From: Cellvibrio sp. OA-2007
GTDB taxonomy: Bacteria > Pseudomonadota > Gammaproteobacteria > Pseudomonadales > Cellvibrionaceae
Direction: 5' to 3'
DNA length: 64,000 bases
Assembly: GCF_000953825.1 (NCBI RefSeq)
Contig: NZ_BBUL01000096.1
Span: forward strand, 124,001 to 188,000
The notes under the pieces are model-generated. The model made no database searches, was not told the origin of the DNA, and saw only the letters and a list, made by a program, of their open reading frames with translations. The translations under genes and the position numbers were made by a program. Positions 18,107 to 26,728 of this stretch are shown here, one piece after another; the stretch's first letter is position 1; each line of letters starts with the position of its first letter.

Positions 18107-18504
18107 ACTCCCCCCCAAACCTCCTTCGGAATCTACAGTCATCCATTCTTGAACTGTAGATTCCCGCCAAACAAAAGCTCGCTTAGTTATACTGTGTTAT
18201 TGACCCGTCCGGGCAAGCCCGCTAGTGTTCAACAATAAATTATTTATTGAAGGCATAAGCAAGCAGGTTGTTGCGGGTCGCGCAGACTGAATTTACTAAC
18301 CGCAACAGATTGAAGCTCATTACTTCTCCCCAAAGCGGACAGTCTGATATATTCGCCTTGTTCAATCATGATGGATTAACAAGAAGCTTTTTAGATCGCT
18401 ACATGCTTTTGAAAAAGATAGGCGGTTGTGTTACACATGACTGACGCTATCGATGAAATGTTAGATTAATCCGTGCATTAATTTCAGAATATCAAGGAGA
18501 GTCA
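18107..18504. other. Intergenic stretch before the TIR gene
   Basis: About 400 bases without a convincing gene. It opens with a perfect 12-bp stem, GGAATCTACAGT (18128-18139) and ACTGTAGATTCC (18153-18164), around a 13-nt loop. This may end the transglutaminase transcript, though no U-tract follows. From about 18220 the composition becomes AT-rich, as in the following two genes, and stop codons interrupt all frames. No attachment site, insertion sequence end or integron attC could be recognised. Confidence 0.6.
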
Positions 18505-19404
18505 ATGAAAATTTTGTATTTGACACAAAATTCAAAAACCAATAATCCATATTCCAATTCAAAAACTGAGTATGATCTTGAATACATAGGCTCTTTCATA
18601 AAAGAAGCTATATTGCAACATATTCCAGAAACTGAAGTGATATTCGCAAACGAAATAATTAAAGCTGATGCTGATTTTTCCGAACAAATTAGAAAATTTG
18701 ACTTATGTCTCTGCGATGTAACTGCACATAACGGAAACTACACATACCTTGCAGGCTTATCTGAAGGACTTGGCAAACCAGTAATCTATTTCTGCACCAG
18801 CGATCACCCTCCAATCTATATGCTTAGCAGTAAAAACATATTGGTCTACTCAAGCGCATCACTGGAATATGAATTCAAAGAAAAGTTAATCGCCATAATA
18901 AATAAGTTTATTCAGGATCCGTCAGCATTCTATTCTGAAAAAAACACGCATAAACATAAAACAAAGGCTTTTATTAGTTATAGCCACAAAGATAGAATTT
19001 ATTTAGATCGACTTCTTACTCATCTGAAACCATTAGAACGGAAAGGATTGTTAGACGTTTGGCAAGATACAAAAATAAAAACGGGGGAGCAGTGGCAGCA
19101 TAAAATTGATACTGCTCTAAATAATGCAAGTATAGCTATACTTTTATTAAGCGCCGACTTCATGGCATCAGATTTTATTGTTGAGAATGAACTGCCCCCT
19201 ATATTGTCAAATGCCGAAGTAAACGGAACTAAAATAATACCAGTGATACTTTCCCATTGTAGATTTTCAAGAGAACCTTCCCTCAGCAGATTCCAAGCAG
19301 CCAATCTTCCCAATGAGCCTTTATCAGTTATGTCATTAGAAGAAAGAGAAGCCATATACGACAAGCTAGCATTCGAAATTGAATTGGCATTACATGGCAC
19401 CTGA
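18505..19404 (+). CDS. TIR-domain protein with N-terminal nucleotide-processing-like domain
   Basis: The 299-residue protein has two domains. The N-terminal part (1-140) has a Rossmann-like pattern, FDLCLCDVTAHNGNY then LAGLSEGLGKPVIYF, similar in layout to nucleoside 2-deoxyribosyltransferase-like or SLOG-like domains. Residues 152-299 are a TIR domain: KAFISYSHKDRIYLDRL, WQDTKIKTGEQW and ILLLSADFMASDFIVENEL, where Glu229 occupies the position of the NADase glutamate of bacterial TIR enzymes. TIR proteins commonly act as NAD-depleting or signal-producing effectors in anti-phage defence. The gene is clearly AT-richer than its flanks, which suggests acquisition. The start follows AAGGAGAGTCA. 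Function is inferred from domains only; the first-domain assignment is tentative. Confidence 0.75.
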   Translation: MKILYLTQNSKTNNPYSNSKTEYDLEYIGSFIKEAILQHIPETEVIFANEIIKADADFSEQIRKFDLCLCDVTAHNGNYTYLAGLSEGLGKPVIYFCTSDHPPIYMLSSKNILVYSSASLEYEFKEKLIAIINKFIQDPSAFYSEKNTHKHKTKAFISYSHKDRIYLDRLLTHLKPLERKGLLDVWQDTKIKTGEQWQHKIDTALNNASIAILLLSADFMASDFIVENELPPILSNAEVNGTKIIPVILSHCRFSREPSLSRFQAANLPNEPLSVMSLEEREAIYDKLAFEIELALHGT

Positions 19405-19525
19405 CAAACAATAAAATGGGTTACCTTAAAGTAACAACTTTTTCTTTACACTTCGTTCCACTTTACGGGAAAAATTCGATTTAAAAAATATCGGTTATCA
19501 CAATCACTGAAAGGAAAATTCTCGA

Positions 19526-20389
19526 ATGCAAGTTAATTCACTACCCAATCGAAGCTGGCTTCATCAAGTTTGGAATTATAAAACATCTATAATTGGCGGA
19601 TTTCTTGCAATTGTATCCTTATCTCTAGCGCATTACGCCGGCTTTTTAATGAAGGTACCACTACATATTGTAGCCGTGGCCGGTATGCCGCTTGCTAAAA
19701 GCGTCACTGCAACATTTCTATTCTATTTGTTTTTTTCTGCTGTTTCCGCACGCGTAATTACCTCTATGTTACAGCTCATTCTATTACCCTTTTTCGCAGT
19801 ACTCGATAGACTAGAGCCTGGATTTCGTCGGAGAATGAATCGGGCTGATCAGCGTCGCTTTGTCCGTTCGCACAGTCGAACCATAAAATGGGAAGGCTAT
19901 ATTTGGCTAATTATTCAAGCATTGTTTTTTCTACTACTAATGCTTGGAATTTATGTGAAGTTTTCTATTAACTTGGCCAACGGCGTCGCTCTCTTCGCGT
20001 CCTTGGCATTCATTATTTTATCTGGCCTTGTGCGATCTGGATTTTTTCTTCAGCCCAAATTGCACACCTTCATCAGAAAAATAAAGAGCCGTCCAGCACG
20101 ATCAGGTCGTGCCGTATCTGGAGCATTTGTGACAGTTACGGGTGCACTAATTATTATTTCGTTTCTCTTAGGAGGTATGCGAGCGAATTTGTTGCGAGAA
20201 CAAGAACCTCACTTCGTAATGACAAAAGAATTTTCCGGTAGAGCCACAGTAATTGCGAGCGCTGAAGGATCGCTTCTATTATTTCAGAAAGAAGGAAGTG
20301 AATTACGCTATATTTATTTTTCTACTGATTTTACCGCCACAATCGAAACCAAACCTGTGTTCTCACCTTTAAATATTGACAAAATGTAG
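19526..20389 (+). CDS. Uncharacterised multi-pass membrane protein
   Basis: I do not recognise this 287-residue protein. It has about five hydrophobic segments, near residues 20-41, 58-92 (long, perhaps two), 122-144, 153-174 and 195-217. A basic loop rich in Arg lies at 95-118 (RRRMNRADQRRF). A soluble C-terminal region of about 65 residues follows and looks beta-rich. It lies 121 nt after the TIR gene on the same strand and shares its AT-rich base composition, so it may belong to the same acquired segment. A ribosome binding site (GAAAGGAAA) precedes ATG 19526. A role as a membrane partner of the TIR protein is possible but unsupported beyond position. Confidence 0.6.
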   Translation: MQVNSLPNRSWLHQVWNYKTSIIGGFLAIVSLSLAHYAGFLMKVPLHIVAVAGMPLAKSVTATFLFYLFFSAVSARVITSMLQLILLPFFAVLDRLEPGFRRRMNRADQRRFVRSHSRTIKWEGYIWLIIQALFFLLLMLGIYVKFSINLANGVALFASLAFIILSGLVRSGFFLQPKLHTFIRKIKSRPARSGRAVSGAFVTVTGALIIISFLLGGMRANLLREQEPHFVMTKEFSGRATVIASAEGSLLLFQKEGSELRYIYFSTDFTATIETKPVFSPLNIDKM

Positions 20390-20527
20390 TACGTAGATTG
20401 AGCAGTTATGCCCAATCTACCTCAAGCATCAACCCATACCTTTGGCGAAGACGCCCAACAACTAAGTCAAAGAACGCGTTAAAATATTACAACTAAGCAA
20501 CCGCGTTTTATTTTCAAGGAATTCACC

Positions 20528-21085
20528 ATGAAACGCTTTTTATCTATTTTACTGCTAGGCTTCGCAGCAAGTGCGGCGCATGCCCAAGTGGATTGGCCAA
20601 TTGTGCTGCAACTGAAATATTCCCCACTGGGTATTATTGATGCCGATGAAGATAAGTTTGATCATGACGATGGGAGTTATGAAAAATACGAAATGGATTT
20701 TGAACGCAGTTGGGGTGGCAGGTTATTTGTTGGCCCGATTTACGTTGCGGCTACTCGCAACGTGACCGACATCAACACCCCGACTCCCGATGCCATAGTT
20801 GAAACATTGTCCATCGGTTTGGGCGGTATTGGTTATGACCAATTCGCCAGTGACTCAGGTTTCTATCTCATGGGTGGCTTGGGGGTCGGTGCCGGTAGAT
20901 TCAAATTCAAGCAACCCGAATTGAATGACTGGGAGGCGATGATTGAAGGTAATGCAGAAATTGGCCTGCGTCTTCAAGAGCATTTGCTGTTGGGTGTAGG
21001 AGTGGATTATCAACACTTTGGTGAGCCAGGCGAAAGCAAAGCACATTTATGGAATTTATATATAGGCACAGGTTTAACCTTTTAA
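20528..21085 (+). CDS. Predicted outer-membrane beta-barrel protein
   Basis: The 185-residue protein has a clear signal peptide cleaved after AHA near residue 19 (MKRFLSILLLGFAASAAHA). The mature part alternates polar and hydrophobic residues in strand-length blocks: GGRLFVGPIYVAATR, LSIGLGGIGYDQFA and FYLMGGLGVGAGRFKF. It ends in LYIGTGLTF, and the terminal Phe is typical of barrels handled by the BAM machinery. It resembles small 8-stranded barrels of the OmpW/OmpA-like type, but no family could be assigned. A ribosome binding site, CAAGGAATTCACC, precedes the start. The flavin reductase gene starts one base after its stop, so the two are probably an operon. Confidence 0.7.
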   Translation: MKRFLSILLLGFAASAAHAQVDWPIVLQLKYSPLGIIDADEDKFDHDDGSYEKYEMDFERSWGGRLFVGPIYVAATRNVTDINTPTPDAIVETLSIGLGGIGYDQFASDSGFYLMGGLGVGAGRFKFKQPELNDWEAMIEGNAEIGLRLQEHLLLGVGVDYQHFGEPGESKAHLWNLYIGTGLTF

Positions 21086-21086
21086 C

Positions 21087-21659
21087 ATGACAAAACACAC
21101 AGCTATTCCACTCAAAGACAGCTACAAACTTTTTAACCACGGCCCTGTCAGCATAGTGACCAGCGCTTATGGAAACCAGCGAAATATTATGGCGGCCTCC
21201 TGGACTATGCCGGTGGATTTTTCACCGGCTAAAGTCGCTGTAGTAATCGACAAAAATACATTTACGCGTGAACTGGTTGATGCCAGTGGTGAATTTGCTT
21301 TGCAATTTCCTATGCGAAAAATTGCCAAGCTGACGTTGGATGTTGGCGATTCCTCCGGCCGAGATGAGGATAAATTTTCTCGCTATGGGATAAAAACTTT
21401 CCCCTCCTCCATCATCGGCGCACCATTAATTGAAGATTGCATCGGCTGGCTGGAATGCAAGGTGATAAAACAAGGTGCAGAGTCGATGGATGTCATCATC
21501 GGTGAAGTTGTTGCAGCTTATGCAGACGCAGAACAATTTATTGATGGCCGCTGGCATTTTTCTGATAATCCGCAAAAACGCAGCATTCACTATATGGCAG
21601 GTGGCGAGTTTTATATGACGGGTGAAGCATTTACAACGTCGAGTGGTTATTCAGAATAA
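21087..21659 (+). CDS. Flavin reductase-like domain protein
   Basis: The 190-residue protein matches the flavin reductase-like (FMN-binding split-barrel, DIM6/NTAB) family. It has the early block GPVSIVTSAYGNQRNIMAASW, where the substrate and FMN phosphate are bound, then PVDFSPAKVAVVIDKNTFT and GEFALQFP. Such proteins reduce FMN with NAD(P)H or bind FMN in small oxidoreductase systems. No partner monooxygenase is nearby. It starts one base after the outer-membrane protein stop and is followed by a strong terminator. Confidence 0.85.
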   Translation: MTKHTAIPLKDSYKLFNHGPVSIVTSAYGNQRNIMAASWTMPVDFSPAKVAVVIDKNTFTRELVDASGEFALQFPMRKIAKLTLDVGDSSGRDEDKFSRYGIKTFPSSIIGAPLIEDCIGWLECKVIKQGAESMDVIIGEVVAAYADAEQFIDGRWHFSDNPQKRSIHYMAGGEFYMTGEAFTTSSGYSE

Positions 21660-21691
21660 AAAAATCGTGTAAAAAATTATGATTATTCAAC

Positions 21692-21722
21692 AAAAAAACC
21701 CGGCTTTTGGCCGGGTTTTTTA
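21692..21722. terminator. Bidirectional rho-independent terminator
   Basis: A 6-bp GC stem (CCCGGC with GCCGGG around a TTTTG loop) is flanked by A7 on the left and T7 on the right. It can therefore end the flavin reductase transcript (+) and the convergent chitinase transcript (-). Confidence 0.85.
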
Positions 21723-21765
21723 ACAGCACTCGCAATAACGAGTGCTTTATTTTACTGCCAAGGTT

Positions 21766-24700
21766 TTATTGCGGATTCAAACCCATAATCTGTAACACTT
21801 TTATAAAGTGCGCTTTTCTGTCTGCCAAACCATCTACTGCGCCACTGATTGGGCAAGTGGAATCCGGGCAGCCACGGTTAACAATTCCCGATACCGCGTT
21901 GATGAATGCATCGCCTTTCATACCGCCATCAACATAAGCTTTTAATTGCGCATAGTAATCCCAGTTGTACGCAGGGTCGTGGTAGCCCTGCACTTCATTC
22001 ATCCAGAAAAACAAACCGGCGATCCATTTAATTTCACCATGTTCGGTAGATGAACAAACCAGTTGTGGATTGGAACAGAGATCCATATCCGCATACAAAG
22101 GATCAGCTGGTGCGGGTGTTACCGCAATGCCATCGACTACCTTACCGGCATAGGCTGGATCAACATGGCTGCGACCGAGGAAGTGATTCAACTTACCAAA
22201 GTTCAAACGACCCGTTGTTTGGATAACACCACGCCCCCACCAACCACAACCTTCGATACTTTTGCCCGCACTGCCATTCCATACAAATTTACCCGCTTTT
22301 TGGCCATCGTACACTTTGCCCTCTTCGCGCAGATAAGCTTGCGCTGATTTATCAACGGTAGTGACTGCCGGGAACCAGGCGCTGTAATCCCAATAGCCAA
22401 CACTGCCATTTACTAACAAACCTTTTTTCGCCAGCACTCTGTCTGGTGCAGTAAACAAAGGCCCCGGTGCACCGTACCATTTGGCGTTGGTGTTGGCGGT
22501 GATTTCCATTTTAGGATTGCGCGGGCAAGAGTATGGATTATCGCGACCGGTGATTGGGTCTTGGCCGTAAGAGGCATAATCCTGTTGCAGCTGACCACAC
22601 GACGCAGAGATTGGATAGTTCACCGGATCACCGGTATTAATTGACCAGTTATTTTCATCACACGCATCGTATTGAATGGTTTCTTTCATACTTTGCGCAA
22701 GGAATGCAGCAATCGCTACTTTGGCGTACTTAGCGTTAGTTGCATTATCTTTGGTCGGATCGATCAACCAAAATTTGGTTGGCCCTACACCTACGTTGTG
22801 CATTGCATTCAAAGCGACGAGGAAATCAGCCCACTTGTACACGTTGGATGGTTCTTTGGTATTCGATGGTGTGGTGTACAAAAACGCTTGGTTATTCATC
22901 GCACTTTCCACACTCACCAAATCGCTATTCAACTGTGCAATGGTGGTAATCGCGCTAGCCGTTGTTAGTTGGCCAGAACCATACAATGGCATACCTCCCG
23001 CCGCTTTGTTGGCTGCAATTTTATTTTTCAACCAACCATTATCCGTCGCACTGGTTGCTGTTGGCACAACACCCGTACCCGCTTTGCTTCCCCACATAAT
23101 GGCAAACACGTTGCTATAGGCGGCGCGGCGCAATGCCGATGCACCCCAATCATAACCGGGCGTTTGTTGTAACAATGCATTCACGTTACTGGCACCCGCA
23201 TAAGTCGATGCATTAAGTGGGATGCTCAACACTTCACTGCGAATATTACTTACCACAGTACCGATAGTTTTATCGCCCATGAAATAAGTCCCTGCAGTGC
23301 CTGAATCATTGGCCAGATTGTAACTGCCGGTTGACTCACTCACGCTTGCCAAGTGGCCGCCGGGAATTTGCCACAACATCGCCGGGATCGACAATGAATC
23401 AGTTACCTGACGCACATAGTTCAAATAGTTTTCCCACTCTTTTGCACCAAAGGCGTAATTGCCGCGCGCAGAAGGCGAGAAGCCATCATCAGCTGATTTA
23501 TCGAACGCAAGGAAATCGGGACGGTAAGTATTGGTGGTATAAGCACCGATGCTATTGGCAAAGGTTGATACCGAATAAGCCGCTGCATCCCATACATCTT
23601 GCAAGCCAGCAAAATCAGTGTGCACCCAATTGCTATTGCCTGGGCTGGATACACTTGCGACCCAACCGAACGACACATCGGGGCTTAGGCGTTTAATCAA
23701 TAAATTGTGCGCTTGCACCCAACCGGTGATGTTGTTTTGCAATGCACTATCCACTTCGGCTTTCAAACTATTCAGATTGTAAATCGCCGCAAGCGATTGA
23801 CTGCCAATTGCATAATTTGCTTCGTTGGTTAACGCATCTTTCACCGCTTGTTTAACATCAATCGCAACCCAGTTACCTGCGCTGCCAAATGCGGTTTTAA
23901 AGCTGCCATTTTGATTAGCCTGCCATTGCGCTAATAAGCCAGCATTCAAAACCAATGCACCGGGATTAACGTGAGCGGAATCTTTATTGGCTTGCACTGT
24001 AGCGGCTACGCGAATCAAATTTTGGAAATGTTTAACCAGATTAGCGCTATCCAAAATATCTTCAGCACCTATGCCAGATACATCTGCCGTTGCCACACCA
24101 ATTACCGGCAGTACTTTTGCGCCGCTGACATTCTCAATATTGCGCGCTTGCGCAATTGTTTGCGCGGTAACATTTGGAACTATCACTTGGCCGCGATCGC
24201 CAGTGCCATTGCCCTCGTTGGCAAAAATAGAATCTACGCCAGACGCCGCCAACGCATCATTTGCTGTTGCGTTGTTATCGGTGACTGAACCCATTGCCAA
24301 ATCACTTGGCCAACCTTTCACTTTAAGGCTTACCGGATTAGCACGGGTAGGATAATAACCACTAATCACTAGGCTGACGCTGCTACTGCTGGAAGAAACG
24401 GACGGCGCAGAAGACGATACAACCACCACCGAACTTGAAGAACTTTTTGACGAACTGCTCACCACAATCACGCTTAATGAACTTGAGGAGCTCGATTTGC
24501 TGCTGCTCACTGCAGACACGCTGGATGGCGCAACTGAACTGCTTGCAGTAACGTCACAATTTTTCACGAAGGTCCAGGAGCCATCACTACCGGGAATACT
24601 TTGTGTCCACCAATTCGCTTTGTATGCAACACCTTGATATTGCATTTGATCGCCGCCAGTCGCATAGGAAGGATTACCCGCCCAATCTTTTTGCGGCCAA

Positions 24701-25151
24701 TTGGGATACACATTTATCGCCGCACAAATTCCACTCGCTACCGATGCGGTACTGGAAGAAGATTTACTTGCAGGTGCAACACTGCTGGATGTAGGGATAC
24801 TGGAGGGCGCGGCACTGCTAGACGCAGGAACACTTGAGGGCGCAGCGCTGCTGGACGCGGGAACACTGGAAAGTGCAACGCTACTTGTGTAGTAGCTACA
24901 TCACATGCACCCAGTTCAGCCCAAGCATTGCTGGCCGCCCAACCAACATCCGGCTCATAGGGGCCGCCGACTGAACACCAACCGCCGACTGTGCAACTGA
25001 ACGCTTTATTGACATTTTTAACCTTCGCGCCGTTCGCATAAGTTGCACCATTGGTATATGGCGTCAACTGACTGCAGTCGTATGCGTAGGCTGTTGTCGA
25101 TAGCAACAACCCCGCTGACGACACGAGCATTAATGTTGAAATTTTTCTCAT
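21766..25151 (-). pseudogene. Multidomain GH19 chitinase, interrupted by a frameshift
   Basis: Read on the minus strand, the gene starts at 25151 with a signal peptide (MRKISTLMLVSSAGLLLST) and a CBM5/12-like chitin-binding domain ending AWAELGAC. Between 24900 and about 24870 the frame is lost. One frame runs into a Pro/Arg-rich nonsense tail ending at 24738. The other continues as a poly-Ser linker, a second CBM5/12-like domain (YPNWPQKDW), another Ser linker, an uncharacterised region of about 500 residues, and a C-terminal GH19 catalytic domain (AFLAQSMKETIQYD, CGWWGRGVIQTTGRLNFG) ending at 21766. A single missing base would restore a secreted chitinase of about 1,100 residues. Sequencing error cannot be excluded. 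Confidence 0.8.
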
Positions 25152-25183
25152 TGTTTATCCCTCGTGATTGATTTAATTTTTTT

Positions 25184-25216
25184 CGGGCAACAGAACGCCC
25201 GCCCCTGTAACCGGGG
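25184..25216 (-). promoter_or_regulatory. Paired hairpins in the chitinase 5' leader
   Basis: On the minus strand the leader reads CCCC-loop-GGGG (25216-25202) directly followed by CGGGC-GTTCTGTT-GCCCG (25201-25184). Next come an A-rich stretch and the CACGAGGG ribosome binding site. A similar hairpin and CACGAGG arrangement precedes the tonB gene at 38237. It matches no riboswitch class I can name. Confidence 0.35.
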
Positions 25217-25686
25217 TGATTTTTTATCTAACTAAATTCACATAAAAACTACACAGCAGTTATTCCAGCGGAACCCTGCCCTAATAGAAAGGGGGCGTAA
25301 CAAATCCTGTAGCAGGCATAATTCATTAATTATTTTGGGCAATACAACACCGTTTCGAGTTGTACACTCAAATCAAAAAAATGATCAGCGGACTATTCAG
25401 CGATTAACCCGTCATTCGTTAGATTTTTTTATTATTCCCTTGTTGTAACTAACAGCAATCCCAACAAAAGCGTTTCCAACAAATATCGATAACCAACTAG
25501 CAAAGCGACAATTAAACCAACTGTCGTCATGTTGAAAACTACGCCAAAAGGACAACGTTGTCAATAATATCTAGAAGGTGGGAAAATTGGTAACAGGGGG
25601 AATGTAATACCGTAAATTATGCAGTTTTCAGGATATTGCCAAACTGATCAGTAATTCTTCTAGAGAGAAAACAAGAAAAACGCACA

Positions 25687-25714
25687 TAAAAAAAGACCCG
25701 CTCTGTGGCGGGTC
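25687..25714 (-). terminator. Rho-independent terminator of the alpha-E/ATP-grasp operon
   Basis: On the minus strand GACCCGC (25714-25708) and GCGGGTC (25701-25695) pair over 7 bp around a 6-nt loop, followed by a T7 run. It lies 43 nt after the alpha-E stop. Confidence 0.85.
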
Positions 25715-25756
25715 AGTGATCTCAGAGAGACAACACGCAAGAAAATCATGGATGAC

Positions 25757-26725
25757 TTAAGCTGATTTTTGCTCTTGGGATACTACTCCCTGCAGAAACC
25801 AGGTTTCGGCAATTCTGAAATGCAAATTACCAATCTCCAATTGCAACTCATCGATATATTCGTGCAAGCCGGATTTTAGTAATTCATCCACATCGGCTTC
25901 ATCCAATTTGTTTTGAATATTGACAATGGCAGCCAATACTTTTTCACTGTTGGGCAATGCCCATAAACACTGTTCCAATTGTTTAAGGCAGTGTGCAACA
26001 GCACGAGGGAAGTCTTCGTTTTGCAACAAAAAAGTCACCACTGCATTGGCGTTAACGCGGTCGCGAACATGCTGGCGATACATTTGGTAGGCACTGAGGG
26101 AGCGTAATACACTCATCCACAAAATATTGTCGTAAGGCTCCAGCTTTTCAGCACCGCCGGCCGACAAGTGCGGCAACAGATTTACCAAACCTGCATCCAC
26201 AATACGCGTACTCATATCGGCGCGTTCAATATTGCGACCAATGCGCAGTAAATCGTAAGCATTGTTGTGGCTCATACAACCCGCGAGCAAGCCAGAGAAT
26301 TGCTGCACACTGCTGATGACATGCAACAAAATTATGCTGCGATCGCGACGCGACGTTACATTTTCAGCGCGGTCGCGGATGTAGTGATACAAATCATTAA
26401 TTAACTCCCACGCCTCCATCGGCATGGTTTCACGAGTAATACGCGAATTTTCCCGGGCAAAACTGAGCGAGTTAATTAATGAAGCCGGATTTTTTTTATC
26501 CGCCAGAATAAAATTCACTACGGTTTTTTCATCAGCCAATTGGGTATCGCGCTCGAAGTAGCTGCCGGTGCCACTAATATCAATCAGCGAGCCCCAACCG
26601 ACGCGCACACCTGCCGGCAAATCCAATAATAGATTTGAGTTGACGTTGACAAGTCGCGCAATATTTTCGCTGCGCTCCATATAACGACCCAACCAATAAA
26701 TTCGCTCTGCTACACGTGACAACAT
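25757..26725 (-). CDS. Alpha-E domain protein (stand-alone)
   Basis: The 322-residue all-helical protein begins MLSRVAERIYWLGRYMERSEN, the diagnostic start of alpha-E (DUF403) proteins. Other family blocks include FAREN near residue 90, IGRNIERADMSTRIVD, and LPNSEKVLA near the C-terminus. It is paired in families with circularly permuted ATP-grasp proteins and is predicted to act with them in making a peptide or amide bond. Here the ATP-grasp gene ends 3 nt upstream. A GGAGGATTAATCA ribosome binding site covers the junction. It is homologous to the C-terminal half of the fusion protein at 14610-17168. A terminator follows, so the operon holds just two genes. Confidence 0.9.
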   Translation of the reverse strand: MLSRVAERIYWLGRYMERSENIARLVNVNSNLLLDLPAGVRVGWGSLIDISGTGSYFERDTQLADEKTVVNFILADKKNPASLINSLSFARENSRITRETMPMEAWELINDLYHYIRDRAENVTSRRDRSIILLHVISSVQQFSGLLAGCMSHNNAYDLLRIGRNIERADMSTRIVDAGLVNLLPHLSAGGAEKLEPYDNILWMSVLRSLSAYQMYRQHVRDRVNANAVVTFLLQNEDFPRAVAHCLKQLEQCLWALPNSEKVLAAIVNIQNKLDEADVDELLKSGLHEYIDELQLEIGNLHFRIAETWFLQGVVSQEQKSA

Positions 26726-26728
26726 TGA

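Larger units (their letters stand above)
25152..25756. other. Intergenic region between divergently ending loci
   Basis: About 600 bases without a supported gene. The right part ends in a terminator for the alpha-E gene, and the left part holds the chitinase leader with two hairpins. The middle (25230-25680) is AT-rich, has stops in all frames, and shows no repeat, tRNA or recognisable regulator site. The chitinase promoter must lie here, but no strong -35/-10 pair stands out. Confidence 0.6.

Noticed and set aside
18107-18504. Integron attC or phage attachment site before the TIR gene
   Set aside because: A few GTTAG-like words occur, but there is no paired attC structure, no integrase gene and no matching direct repeat on the far side.
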